Positions 53,920-62,918 of a stretch of 64,000 nucleotides of DNA are shown here, in pieces (position 1 is the first letter of the stretch; each line of letters begins with the position of its first letter). Origin of the DNA: a virus. Position numbers and translations under genes: made by a program. A model generated the notes under the pieces. That model saw nothing but the letters and a program-made list of their open reading frames with translations, did not search any database and was not told the DNA's origin. The stretch spans positions 1-64,000 of the IMG/VR virus record IMGVR_UViG_3300032249_000542; one strand, 5' to 3'.

Positions 53920-55305
53920 ATGCAATTCAATTTTTTTGACGTACAATATAATACAGAGGAAATCACTAAACCTATTCCCTCTAGTATTAATAACGACAGA
54001 TTTAATACTAGACGTTATCCCATAGATTTAGGAAATGTAGATAAAGGACATTACGTTTTCTTTACTATCTATCAGCAGATTAGATCCTCATCTGCAACAA
54101 GAACTCCGTTGGCACATATGGAACGTGGGCAAGTTGGAAATCAAACAGCAACCACTAGACAAGTTTTGTCAAAAGAAGGAGTGGTTAATACAGGAACAGT
54201 AGTGGGATATGGGCAAGAAATAGTTGAAGGTGTGGTTAATACAATTTGGTCTGGAGCACAAAACTTTGCATCTAAGCCAGAATTTGCGGAACTTGTAAAA
54301 AGAAATAAAGCTGCATTTACGGCAGTATCAGATACAGTAAATTCCGGAGTCAATGCATTTAAATCGACTACACGAATTGAATCTGTAACTGGTGAAAACT
54401 TGTTTAATCAAGTTGAATTGATAAAAGATGCTATTGCTTTGTATATGCCAGACACCCTAGCATTTTCAAGCAGTCAAAACTATTCGGATGTATCTATGTC
54501 TGATATTGGATTAGGATTGGTTGGAGTTTCTGCTTTAAATAGTTTAAAGTCTGGTGGACTAACAAAAGAAAATATAGCAAAAACTATTGGTGGAAATATC
54601 AGTCCGTTTTTATATGCCGGATTAAAAAAACAATTAGGATCAGCTGGAACTAATTTGTTTACGGCATTTACTGGTCAAGTAATGAATCCTCAACTTGAAC
54701 TGTTATACACAAGTCCAAGTTTTAGAGAATTTAGTTTTGATTTTGCATTTTATCCAAGAAGTCAAAAAGAAGCAAGAGATGTGTTTGACATTATAGAGTT
54801 ATTCAGATTCCACTCTGCACCAGAAATAAAAACTGGAGAAGCCGGTTTCTTTCTATATCCTCCATCACTTTTTGATGTTGAGTTTAGATATGGATCCACA
54901 GAAAACGTAAACTTACCAAAATTATCTAGTTGCGTATTGACTAGGGTGGATGTTGACTATGCACCAAATGGATTTGCTGCGTATGAGACTGGAGAACCTC
55001 GTGAAACAAAATTAACTTCCGAGTTAGGTGGAACAGGTACTCCTGTTGCAACAAGAATGACTCTACACTTTAAAGAAACTATTGTTCAATCTAAACATAC
55101 AATTCTTTATCAAAATCAAAATAAAACATTTAAAACAAGTGGAGATAATTCTGTTTCTGTAACTGCTCCAGTAAAAGTTACAGAATCTAGTGCATCCGTA
55201 CCACAAGCTAAATCTACTGCGGAAATGGGTGCAGTTCCTGTAGTGGAATTAATTGTAGATGGAAGACAACCACCAGTGCAGATATATCCTCCTGGGGCAA
55301 TTTAA
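53920..55305 (+). CDS. 48: gp48-like baseplate tail-tube cap
   Basis: 461 aa. DNDRFNTRRYPIDLGNVDKGHYVFFTIYQQIRSS at the start, MNPQLELLYTSPSFREFSFDFAFYPRSQKEARDVF in the tube-fold part and YPPSLFDVEFRYGS, as in marine T4-type gp48. Caps the baseplate and starts the tail tube together with gp54. Ends with PVQIYPPG. Confidence 0.85.
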   Translation: MQFNFFDVQYNTEEITKPIPSSINNDRFNTRRYPIDLGNVDKGHYVFFTIYQQIRSSSATRTPLAHMERGQVGNQTATTRQVLSKEGVVNTGTVVGYGQEIVEGVVNTIWSGAQNFASKPEFAELVKRNKAAFTAVSDTVNSGVNAFKSTTRIESVTGENLFNQVELIKDAIALYMPDTLAFSSSQNYSDVSMSDIGLGLVGVSALNSLKSGGLTKENIAKTIGGNISPFLYAGLKKQLGSAGTNLFTAFTGQVMNPQLELLYTSPSFREFSFDFAFYPRSQKEARDVFDIIELFRFHSAPEIKTGEAGFFLYPPSLFDVEFRYGSTENVNLPKLSSCVLTRVDVDYAPNGFAAYETGEPRETKLTSELGGTGTPVATRMTLHFKETIVQSKHTILYQNQNKTFKTSGDNSVSVTAPVKVTESSASVPQAKSTAEMGAVPVVELIVDGRQPPVQIYPPGAI

Positions 55306-55306
55306 A

Positions 55307-55945
55307 ATGTCAAAATACTTTTCTTATTTTCCAACAACTTTATACAAATCTTCCGATAGTGGAAATGATTTAAATTTAGTTACGAACTTAATGACACGAT
55401 TCAAAATGCAAGAATCGTTAAAAACTAATAGTGCAGCCTATACTACATACTCTATTAAAGATGGTGACACTCCTGAAATCTTAGCTTATAAATTTTATGG
55501 AGATGTTGAGTATCATTGGGTAATTCTCACATATAATAATTTACTGGACCCACAATTTAATTGGCCTCTTGAAGAAAGAACATTAAATAGATACATAAAT
55601 TCAAAATATGAATCACTAGCTGATACTGCGAATAACGAAACTGGATTAATTTGGTCAAGGTCAAATATTCACTCTTATTATAAAGAGTTGACAACAGTTA
55701 CATCCAAGAATTTTTCACATACTCAAATTATTCAAATTGATGCACCAACATATGCAAATACTGTTACCGCAACAAGCACTATAACTTTAACTAGTGGTGA
55801 TTCTGTGACAAAATCTGTTGTGAAAGGTTCTAAAACATATTTTCAATATGAGTATGGTGTGAATGAAAGTTTAAGAACGATAAAATTGTTAAAACCCGAA
55901 TTTATATTTGCGCTAAGAGATGAATTACGTAGAACATTATCATAA
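55307..55945 (+). CDS. 53: gp53-like baseplate wedge protein
   Basis: 212 aa from the ATG at 55307, just after the gp48 stop. YFSYFPTTLYKS, then TTYSIKDGDTPEILAYKFYGDVEYHWVILTYNNLLDPQFNWPL, the LysM-like gp53 core. A C-terminal half lies past the wedge core. Joins wedges to the hub. TAATG overlap with the next gene. Confidence 0.9.
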   Translation: MSKYFSYFPTTLYKSSDSGNDLNLVTNLMTRFKMQESLKTNSAAYTTYSIKDGDTPEILAYKFYGDVEYHWVILTYNNLLDPQFNWPLEERTLNRYINSKYESLADTANNETGLIWSRSNIHSYYKELTTVTSKNFSHTQIIQIDAPTYANTVTATSTITLTSGDSVTKSVVKGSKTYFQYEYGVNESLRTIKLLKPEFIFALRDELRRTLS

Positions 55946-57309
55946 TGGATAATATTAATCAAAGTACAGATTTTAGGATAGTTAAGTTATCCATCGTTGC
56001 ATCAAATGGATATGGAAAAGACTATGACTTGCGAAATGTTTTTATAGAATTAAACATATACGATACCGTATTGTTTTCTTCAGTATCAGGTAATATCATT
56101 ATTAATGATGCAGCTGGATTAATAAACGATTTAAGTTTAGATGGATCTGAAGTTTTACTAGTAAGAATTGGAAAATCTGAAAACGATATTACATACACTA
56201 ATAAATTCAGAATATATAAAATAGGAAACAGGCAACCATTATCTGCAACAAGTGAAGCATACTCTTTACATTTTGTTAGTGATGAATATATTTTATCTGC
56301 ACAAAGAAAAATAAGTCAATCTTATGTTGGAACGTATTCAAATATAGCAATAGCTATTATGAAAGATAAACTTCTATTGAAACCGGAAACAATTTCTGCT
56401 ACACCTTCAATCGGAATAAAAAATGTTGTCGTTCCAAATCTATCGCCGATAGAGTCATTAGAGTGGTTGTCGAGACGAGCTGTTGACAATGACTCGGTCC
56501 CAAACTTCTTGTTCTTTGAAAATAAAACTGGATACAATTTTGTTTCTTTGTCTGATATGATTAGGTCTAGTGAAGTTGCTAGAATAAATATTGACCCTAA
56601 AAATTTAGGTAAGACATTTTTTGAAAAAAAGAATGAGACAGAACTAGGAAATGAATTTTTAGGTGCTAGAGAATTTAAAACTACATCACAATTTGATTTT
56701 TTAAAATCAGTTAAATCTGGTTCATATGCTGGAACATTTTTAGGATTTGATCCCATTACTAGGTCATTTGATAAACAGAAATTCAGTTATTCATCATACC
56801 ATGGAAAGAATCCAGTATACCAAAGTAAAGTACCAAATCTTCCTTTAGTTTATGATACCGAAGGAAAGTTGAATATTGAAAATTATGAATCAAGAAAAAT
56901 AATGTATCCATTTGCATTGTATAGATCAAATAGTGAATACATTAAAAAAAATGGTGGTGCTTTTGAGAAAAATATTGAAGATAATCCACACGAATATATG
57001 TTACAACGTCCAGCAATCCTAAGGTCATTTTTTAATAAAACAGTAAAGTTAGTTATGCCTGGTAATTTCAATTTATCTGCTGGATATAATGTATTAATAA
57101 AAGTTCCAGATAGAGGTGTTGTTTATGGAGAAGAAAATAGAGATGATAGTCTTTATGGTAGATATACAATCATATCCACAAGACATAAAATAACATTCAG
57201 TAAACATGAAACTATATTTGAAGCATGTACAGATTCCACAAATAATGTGTCATTCAAATTACCATCAACCGCTCAAAATCAAGCGTTGAGTAGTACATTT
57301 ACAATTTAG
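55945..57309 (+). CDS. 27: gp27-like baseplate hub protein
   Basis: 454 aa. NVFIELNIYDTVLFSSVSGNIII and RIYKIGNRQPLSATSEAYSLHFVSDEYIL, then ESLEWLSRRAVDNDSVPNFLFFENKTGY are the tube-domain pattern of phage hub proteins (gp27/VgrG N-terminal). Forms the trimeric hub holding gp5. Length as T4 gp27 (391) plus an extension. Confidence 0.85.
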   Translation: MDNINQSTDFRIVKLSIVASNGYGKDYDLRNVFIELNIYDTVLFSSVSGNIIINDAAGLINDLSLDGSEVLLVRIGKSENDITYTNKFRIYKIGNRQPLSATSEAYSLHFVSDEYILSAQRKISQSYVGTYSNIAIAIMKDKLLLKPETISATPSIGIKNVVVPNLSPIESLEWLSRRAVDNDSVPNFLFFENKTGYNFVSLSDMIRSSEVARINIDPKNLGKTFFEKKNETELGNEFLGAREFKTTSQFDFLKSVKSGSYAGTFLGFDPITRSFDKQKFSYSSYHGKNPVYQSKVPNLPLVYDTEGKLNIENYESRKIMYPFALYRSNSEYIKKNGGAFEKNIEDNPHEYMLQRPAILRSFFNKTVKLVMPGNFNLSAGYNVLIKVPDRGVVYGEENRDDSLYGRYTIISTRHKITFSKHETIFEACTDSTNNVSFKLPSTAQNQALSSTFTI

Positions 57310-57317
57310 GACTAGTA

Positions 57318-59342
57318 ATGACTGATAATCAATTTGCAGGATTAAATGGATTTGTTTGGTGGGTCGGTGTTGTTGAGGACCGTCAAGATCCATTAAAACT
57401 TGGTAGATGTAAAGTAAGAATTTTTGGATGGCACTCAGAGGATATACAAAAAGTACCGACAGATTTACTTCCTTGGTCTCAAGCAATGATGCCGTTGAAT
57501 AACGCAAATCCTTATACTCCAAAAGAATCGGATGTTGTTGTTGGATTTTTTCTTGACGGCGATAATGCACAAACTCCAGTAATGATGGGTGTGCTTCCAG
57601 GGATTCCTTTAAACAAAGCAAATCCACAACAAGGTTTTAATGATACTAGAACAAATAAACAACTTGTAGTTGCTCCTGCAAAACCAAATCAAGAAAAAAA
57701 TTCATATCCTAGAAACTTAGATGAACCGACTACATCTAGGCTTGCAAGAAATGAAAATCCTACGCAAATAGATTTATTGAATCAATTAGTGTCAAAAGGA
57801 AACAAATATTTTGTCGCAAAACCTCCATCATATAATGCAAGATATCCTTATAACAATGCAATAGAAACTGAATCTGGACATGCATTTGAATTAGATGATA
57901 CACCAGAATATGAACGAATCAATATAATGCATCGTGGTGGTTCACATCTTGAGTTTAGACCAGAAGGATCGGTTCAACAAAAGATAATGAATAACAGTAC
58001 CCGAATGATTGAAGGCGATGAAACAGTTCATATTAAAGGAAATAAATTAGTTTACATTGACGGTGATTTAACTTACATAGTTGGCGGAAGTGTGACGTAC
58101 CAAGTTGAAAAAGATTTTTCTGTATCTGCAAAAAATGTCACATTCAACGCTAGAGGAAGTTTTTCAGCTGATGCTAAAGTATCAGCTTCATTGAGTGGAG
58201 TAGTTTCTAGCTCTTTAGGTGGATTGACTTCTATAATTACTTCGGTTGATGGAGTTAAAACAGATGTAACTGGAATGGCATCTCTTGATGCTAGTTCGTT
58301 TGGTAAAGCAACATTTGGTGGAAGTGCGACTGTAATTAATGGTGGTACGATTGCTCTAGTAAATATACCTGGCTCCGCTGAAGAAAGTTCAGCATCTAAA
58401 TCTGAACCACCAGCAGTGGGATCACCACTCACTAATCCAACAGTAGCTCCAAATATTACTGAGACAGCAACAGAATCAATAGACAATGCCATAGCCACTT
58501 ATGGTGTTCCAGATCCAAAAGTTTCAGATATTATAGGAACATCTGTATCAAACAAATCATATCTAGATGGTGTCCTCTATGGACCAACAAGTTATAATTG
58601 GACAAATCCAGTATCAATATCACAAAGTATGAGTGCTGTGAATCCAAGCTTTGCTGATTCACTAATAAAAGATTTGGGAAGAGGGCAAGTAGCACTAACT
58701 GATTGGATAAAGGGATTGCCGGAAGATTTGTATAATAAATCTGGATTGATAGAATTGGAAAAAGGATATGATAATGCTATCGCATTAAACAAGACAGCAA
58801 TCAGTTCTGGAAAACTTTCTGATTATGGAAAAGCTGGAAAAGCCTCAGTTGATTTGCTTGCAACAGGTGCTAAAGTTGGAGTTAATATATCAGGATTTAA
58901 CAAAGATGTTATTAATGCTTCACAGTTTGTAAAAGATAGTTGTTTGATAAAAACAGGTAAACAGTTTGCAAAAGACCTTGCACAACCATTAATTGATGCC
59001 GGAGATAAACTTAAAGAAGATTTAAAAGCAATGGATGATAATATTAAAGATTTGGATCCTAATCTAAAAGAAAGATTATCCGAACTAAGAAAATCTATTG
59101 ATAGTTTTGATGAAAAAGCATTGGATGAATTTATTAATGCTAATCATAAAGATGCAGCATGTCAACGATGTGCGAATGAAGCTTATACAAAACTTAGGAT
59201 ACAGGGAGTTGATAGAAAAACAGTATCCGAAGGAGTATCAAATTGTTTGTATAGGGAATATTCTGAATTTAAGAAAACATATGCTTCTAAGATACCTATT
59301 ACAGATAAAACCGCAGCTGATAATTTAAATAATTCTTGTTAG
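57318..59342 (+). CDS. 5: gp5-like central spike protein without lysozyme domain
   Basis: 674 aa. OB fold at about 10-95 (VWWVGVVEDRQDPLKLGRCKVRIFGWH), then a triple-beta-helix region (IMHRGGSHLEFRPEGSVQQKI, GDETVHIKGNKLVYIDGDLTYIVGG). The T4 lysozyme domain between them is missing. A 300-residue helical C-terminal extension follows, with CQRCANEAYTKLRI and C-terminal Cys residues, unlike T4. The PAAR tip gene follows. Confidence 0.85.
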   Translation: MTDNQFAGLNGFVWWVGVVEDRQDPLKLGRCKVRIFGWHSEDIQKVPTDLLPWSQAMMPLNNANPYTPKESDVVVGFFLDGDNAQTPVMMGVLPGIPLNKANPQQGFNDTRTNKQLVVAPAKPNQEKNSYPRNLDEPTTSRLARNENPTQIDLLNQLVSKGNKYFVAKPPSYNARYPYNNAIETESGHAFELDDTPEYERINIMHRGGSHLEFRPEGSVQQKIMNNSTRMIEGDETVHIKGNKLVYIDGDLTYIVGGSVTYQVEKDFSVSAKNVTFNARGSFSADAKVSASLSGVVSSSLGGLTSIITSVDGVKTDVTGMASLDASSFGKATFGGSATVINGGTIALVNIPGSAEESSASKSEPPAVGSPLTNPTVAPNITETATESIDNAIATYGVPDPKVSDIIGTSVSNKSYLDGVLYGPTSYNWTNPVSISQSMSAVNPSFADSLIKDLGRGQVALTDWIKGLPEDLYNKSGLIELEKGYDNAIALNKTAISSGKLSDYGKAGKASVDLLATGAKVGVNISGFNKDVINASQFVKDSCLIKTGKQFAKDLAQPLIDAGDKLKEDLKAMDDNIKDLDPNLKERLSELRKSIDSFDEKALDEFINANHKDAACQRCANEAYTKLRIQGVDRKTVSEGVSNCLYREYSEFKKTYASKIPITDKTAADNLNNSC

Positions 59343-59349
59343 GATAGAA

Positions 59350-59655
59350 ATGCCTGGTTTTTTAGCTAAACAATTAGACGTAGTTTCAGATAGAGGATTC
59401 ATCGTTGGAGGTGGCTGGCCACTTGTAACTATTAACGGAATCAACGCAGCAAAACCTGGAGATTTAGTTGCTCCTCATGCATGTTGCGGAGCTCCTGGAT
59501 GTGAGATACATTGTAAAGCCATAATGACAGGTTTACTGAAAGCTGGGCAGATAACAATAAATGGATTACCCGTTGTTATACAAGGTGATTTAGCTACTTG
59601 TGCGGAACCAGTAAATAGACAAACAATACCTAGCGCAGTTTTTATTGGGCCATAA
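59350..59655 (+). CDS. PAAR-type spike tip protein
   Basis: 101 aa. PGDLVAPHACCGAPGCEIHCKAI gives the Cys/His metal-binding tip, and PLVTINGINAAKPGD, INGLPVVIQGDLATCAEPV are PAAR strands. Sharpens the spike that pierces the outer membrane. Starts seven bases after the gp5 stop. Confidence 0.9.
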   Translation: MPGFLAKQLDVVSDRGFIVGGGWPLVTINGINAAKPGDLVAPHACCGAPGCEIHCKAIMTGLLKAGQITINGLPVVIQGDLATCAEPVNRQTIPSAVFIGP

Positions 59656-59657
59656 TC

Positions 59658-60452
59658 ATGGGAACATTATTCGATTCTTTACAATTAAATTTTGATACAA
59701 CTAAGTTTGGTAACGCATTAGATCCAAGAGGGACTTTGCAAAGGGACATAATTCTGAGTTCTCCTCCTTTGACTAAATGGCAGTATGATGCTGTTGCTAC
59801 AAATAATGTGGATAGAACAACTTATTTAAAAAATCCACTGGCAAATGTAGTTAATAACATCATCTCAACTGCAAACACACTTTATATAACAACAAATACA
59901 TATGCATACTTACCTAATGCAAACAGTTCTGTTTATAATTTAGAAATTGCAGCTAATAATTTTTTTAGGCATTCTCAAAGAATATCCGGATTAGAAGTTT
60001 CCACTAATAGTGCTTTACCTGATTTCTTTTCAGCAACAAGTTACGGTAGAAGTGTGTTTCCAATTTTTAGTAAATTTGAGGGTGTATCGAACAACAGTCC
60101 TATTTTAGGAAGTATGACAAGTCTGTTTGTAGAATCCGATCTATTAACTTATTCCGTAAGTTTGGAAGCTGCAAAAATAGAATTACAAAATAGTTTAGTT
60201 TCCTCAGGATTTCCAACAGTTACATATTCTTCAAATTTATCTTCAATTAGAATATCTGAAATATGTAACTTAATAAATTCTGCTGCATCATTTATGAATA
60301 CCAGAAGAACACATGATGTGAATTTCTTTGGAAGATTATTGCAGGTATCAAATAATTATATGGAGATTTCTCGTTATTCTGGATTTGCCGATATTGAGGC
60401 TCATTTAATTAGTAATTACATTGGTACAGACACTTTAAAAAATAACCTATAA
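59658..60452 (+). CDS. Virion structural protein of unknown role
   Basis: 264 aa, Asn/Ser/Thr-rich, in the baseplate operon between PAAR and gp25. DVNFFGRLLQVSNNYMEIS and HLISNYIGTDTLKNNL at the end. Comparable genes lie here in marine T4-type phages. No fold recognised. Confidence 0.65.
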   Translation: MGTLFDSLQLNFDTTKFGNALDPRGTLQRDIILSSPPLTKWQYDAVATNNVDRTTYLKNPLANVVNNIISTANTLYITTNTYAYLPNANSSVYNLEIAANNFFRHSQRISGLEVSTNSALPDFFSATSYGRSVFPIFSKFEGVSNNSPILGSMTSLFVESDLLTYSVSLEAAKIELQNSLVSSGFPTVTYSSNLSSIRISEICNLINSAASFMNTRRTHDVNFFGRLLQVSNNYMEISRYSGFADIEAHLISNYIGTDTLKNNL

Positions 60453-60455
60453 ATA
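60448..60455 (+). promoter_or_regulatory. T4-type late promoter candidate before gene 25
   Basis: Exact TATAAATA, twelve bases before the gp25 ATG, at the end of the preceding gene. Confidence 0.6.
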
Positions 60456-60459
60456 GAAG

Positions 60460-60864
60460 ATGGCAACCACATTTACAAACGTAACAAGACAATACAGAGA
60501 CTTGGATTTGAATTTTAATATTCATCCAGTCCGTAAAGACATCAATAAAACTGTTGGTGATATGGCGGTTATTAACTCCATCAAGAATTTGATTTCCACA
60601 AACAATTATGAGAGATTATTTAATCCTACGTTTGGTGGAAATATCAGAGCACTATTGTTTGAAAATATGGATCCTGTGACTGCTCTTAGGATGGAAAAAG
60701 AAATAACTAAAATGGTTGAGAATTATGAACCTCGTGTAATTCTTAGTTCAATAACTATTGTTCCTCAATATGAAAACAATGCGTATGATGTCAAGATTAA
60801 GTTTCGTATTGTTAATCGTCCAGAACCGATACAAATTACATTTCAATTAGAGCGACTACGATAA
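60460..60864 (+). CDS. 25: gp25-like baseplate wedge protein
   Basis: 134 aa. DLNFNIHPVRKDINKTVGD, AVINSIKNLISTNNYERLFNP, FGGNIRALLFENMDPVTALRME and EPRVILSSITIVP are the GPW/gp25 family. Wedge protein that links to the sheath start. TAATG overlap with gp6. Confidence 0.94.
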   Translation: MATTFTNVTRQYRDLDLNFNIHPVRKDINKTVGDMAVINSIKNLISTNNYERLFNPTFGGNIRALLFENMDPVTALRMEKEITKMVENYEPRVILSSITIVPQYENNAYDVKIKFRIVNRPEPIQITFQLERLR

Positions 60865-62918
60865 TGGCAGACCGTTTACAAATAACAGACCTTGATTTTG
60901 ATACAATCAAGAATAATCTAAAAACATTTTTAACTCAACAATCTGAGTTTCAAGATTATGACTTTGAAGGTTCTGGATTAAGTATTCTTTTGGATGTTCT
61001 AGCGTACAATACGCACTACAATGCATACTATCTAAACATGGTAGCAAATGAAGCATTCATGGATACAGCTTTACTTAGGGATTCTGTAGTATCCCATGCG
61101 AAAGCATTAGGTTATATTCCTTATTCAAGATCACCTGCGGTAGCGAACGTAAATGTTCAAGTTATCGTTAATTCAAATGATACTGTTCAATCCTTGTCTA
61201 TTCCAAAAGGATTTAATTTCCAGTCAAATCTAATTGACAATAAATCATACACATTCAATGTAATTGACCCAATAACAGTATCGAGAACAGGTGATTCCTT
61301 TTATTTTGATAATGTTGATTTGTATGAAGGTGTTCTAATTTCTTTTGGTTCAACATACGATTCAACATCAAATCCTTTTTCAATATTTACTATACCAGAT
61401 ACAAATATTGATACAACAACATTAAAAGTTACTGTTCAATCATCGGCAGGAAATACTGCACTAGAAACATATTCTCTTGCAAGTGATATTTTAAATGTAG
61501 ATGCAACCTCTGCTGTTTACTTTCTACAAGAAGGTAGAAACCAACAATACCAAATATATTTTGGTGATGGAAAAATCGGAAAAGCAATATCAGATGGTTC
61601 TATTGTAACTGTTGAATATTTGATTACCAATGGAGCAGAAGCAGATAAAGCAAATGGATTTATTCCATTAACTGATATTAGTGGGTATGCAAATATTATA
61701 GTTACAGTAAATTCAGTTGCATCAGGAAGTTCAGAAAGGGAGTCTGTCGATAGCATCAAGTACTCCGCCCCATTACAGTTTGCCACACAAAATAGACTAG
61801 TTACTTATAAAGATTATGAATCTTATATTAAGAAAAATTACCCTAGTGTGGACTCTGTTTCCGTATGGGGAAGTGAGGATGACATTCCACCATCATATGG
61901 AAAAGTTATCCTATCACTTAAACCAAAGGAAAATTATTACATTTCTGAATTAGAGAAACAACGAATCATAGATGAAATCATCAAACCTAAATCTATAATT
62001 GCGATTCAAACTGAGATTCGTGATCCAGAATATTTATATCTGTTGGTAAATAATTACGTCAAGTATGATAAACGTAAAACAACAGATACCGAACAACAAA
62101 TAAAAAATAAAATTAGAAATGCAATTCTAAACTATCGTGAATTGAATCTGAATAGGTTCGGCGGACGTTTTGTTCTATCTAAACTACAAGATGCTGTGGA
62201 TAGCACGAACACAACTGCAATTATTGGTTCCGAAACTGTAGTTCGTGTTCAAAAAAGATTTGAACCAGAAATAGGTGTATTGAGAAACTATAAGTTAAAC
62301 TTTAATGTACCGTTACATAGAGGAACATTGACTAACAGATTAACTTCTACAGAATTTGATGTGTTTGATTCACAAGGAGTTTTAAGAACTGTTACCTATG
62401 AAGAATCAGCAGAAACATATACTGGTGTTGAAGATATTCAAGTTGTAAATCCTGGAGTTAATTACACATCTCCTCCAACAGTAACAATTACTGGTGATGG
62501 AAATGGAGCTACCGCAGTTGCAACTATCGTCAATCAAAGAGTAGAAAAAATTACTATTACTAATAGTGGTTTTGGTTATACCCGTGCTGTTGTGACACTT
62601 TCGGGCGGTGGTGGAAGTAGTGCTACAGCTGTTGCAATTGTTACTGCAAGAACTGGATTTTTAAGAACAGTTTATTATGATGCAGATGCACAGAAACAAA
62701 TTGTTAGCTCATCAGCCGGAAGAATTAATTACGAAACAGGTGAAATTACTTTATCTGATGTAGATATTCAAACAATATATTCTTCTGATAGTTTTATGAG
62801 AGTAACAATTGAATCTGATAAAGGTATTGTTGAAACAAACAGAAACACTATATTGGAAATAGATGTGAACGATTCTTCTTCTATAACGGTAGACCTATCT
62901 GAAATAAGTGCGAAGTAA
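60864..62918 (+). CDS. 6: gp6-like baseplate wedge protein
   Basis: 684 aa. GSGLSILLDVLAYNTHYNAYYLNMVANEAFMDTALLRDSV is the gp6/J-type start, RNQQYQIYFGDGKIGKAI follows, and YKDYESYIKKNYPSVDSVSVWGSEDD. An insertion near 520-590 with repeated GxxYTxPPTV-like units may be a carbohydrate-binding-like module. Overlaps gp25 and the next gene by one base. Confidence 0.92.
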   Translation: MADRLQITDLDFDTIKNNLKTFLTQQSEFQDYDFEGSGLSILLDVLAYNTHYNAYYLNMVANEAFMDTALLRDSVVSHAKALGYIPYSRSPAVANVNVQVIVNSNDTVQSLSIPKGFNFQSNLIDNKSYTFNVIDPITVSRTGDSFYFDNVDLYEGVLISFGSTYDSTSNPFSIFTIPDTNIDTTTLKVTVQSSAGNTALETYSLASDILNVDATSAVYFLQEGRNQQYQIYFGDGKIGKAISDGSIVTVEYLITNGAEADKANGFIPLTDISGYANIIVTVNSVASGSSERESVDSIKYSAPLQFATQNRLVTYKDYESYIKKNYPSVDSVSVWGSEDDIPPSYGKVILSLKPKENYYISELEKQRIIDEIIKPKSIIAIQTEIRDPEYLYLLVNNYVKYDKRKTTDTEQQIKNKIRNAILNYRELNLNRFGGRFVLSKLQDAVDSTNTTAIIGSETVVRVQKRFEPEIGVLRNYKLNFNVPLHRGTLTNRLTSTEFDVFDSQGVLRTVTYEESAETYTGVEDIQVVNPGVNYTSPPTVTITGDGNGATAVATIVNQRVEKITITNSGFGYTRAVVTLSGGGGSSATAVAIVTARTGFLRTVYYDADAQKQIVSSSAGRINYETGEITLSDVDIQTIYSSDSFMRVTIESDKGIVETNRNTILEIDVNDSSSITVDLSEISAK

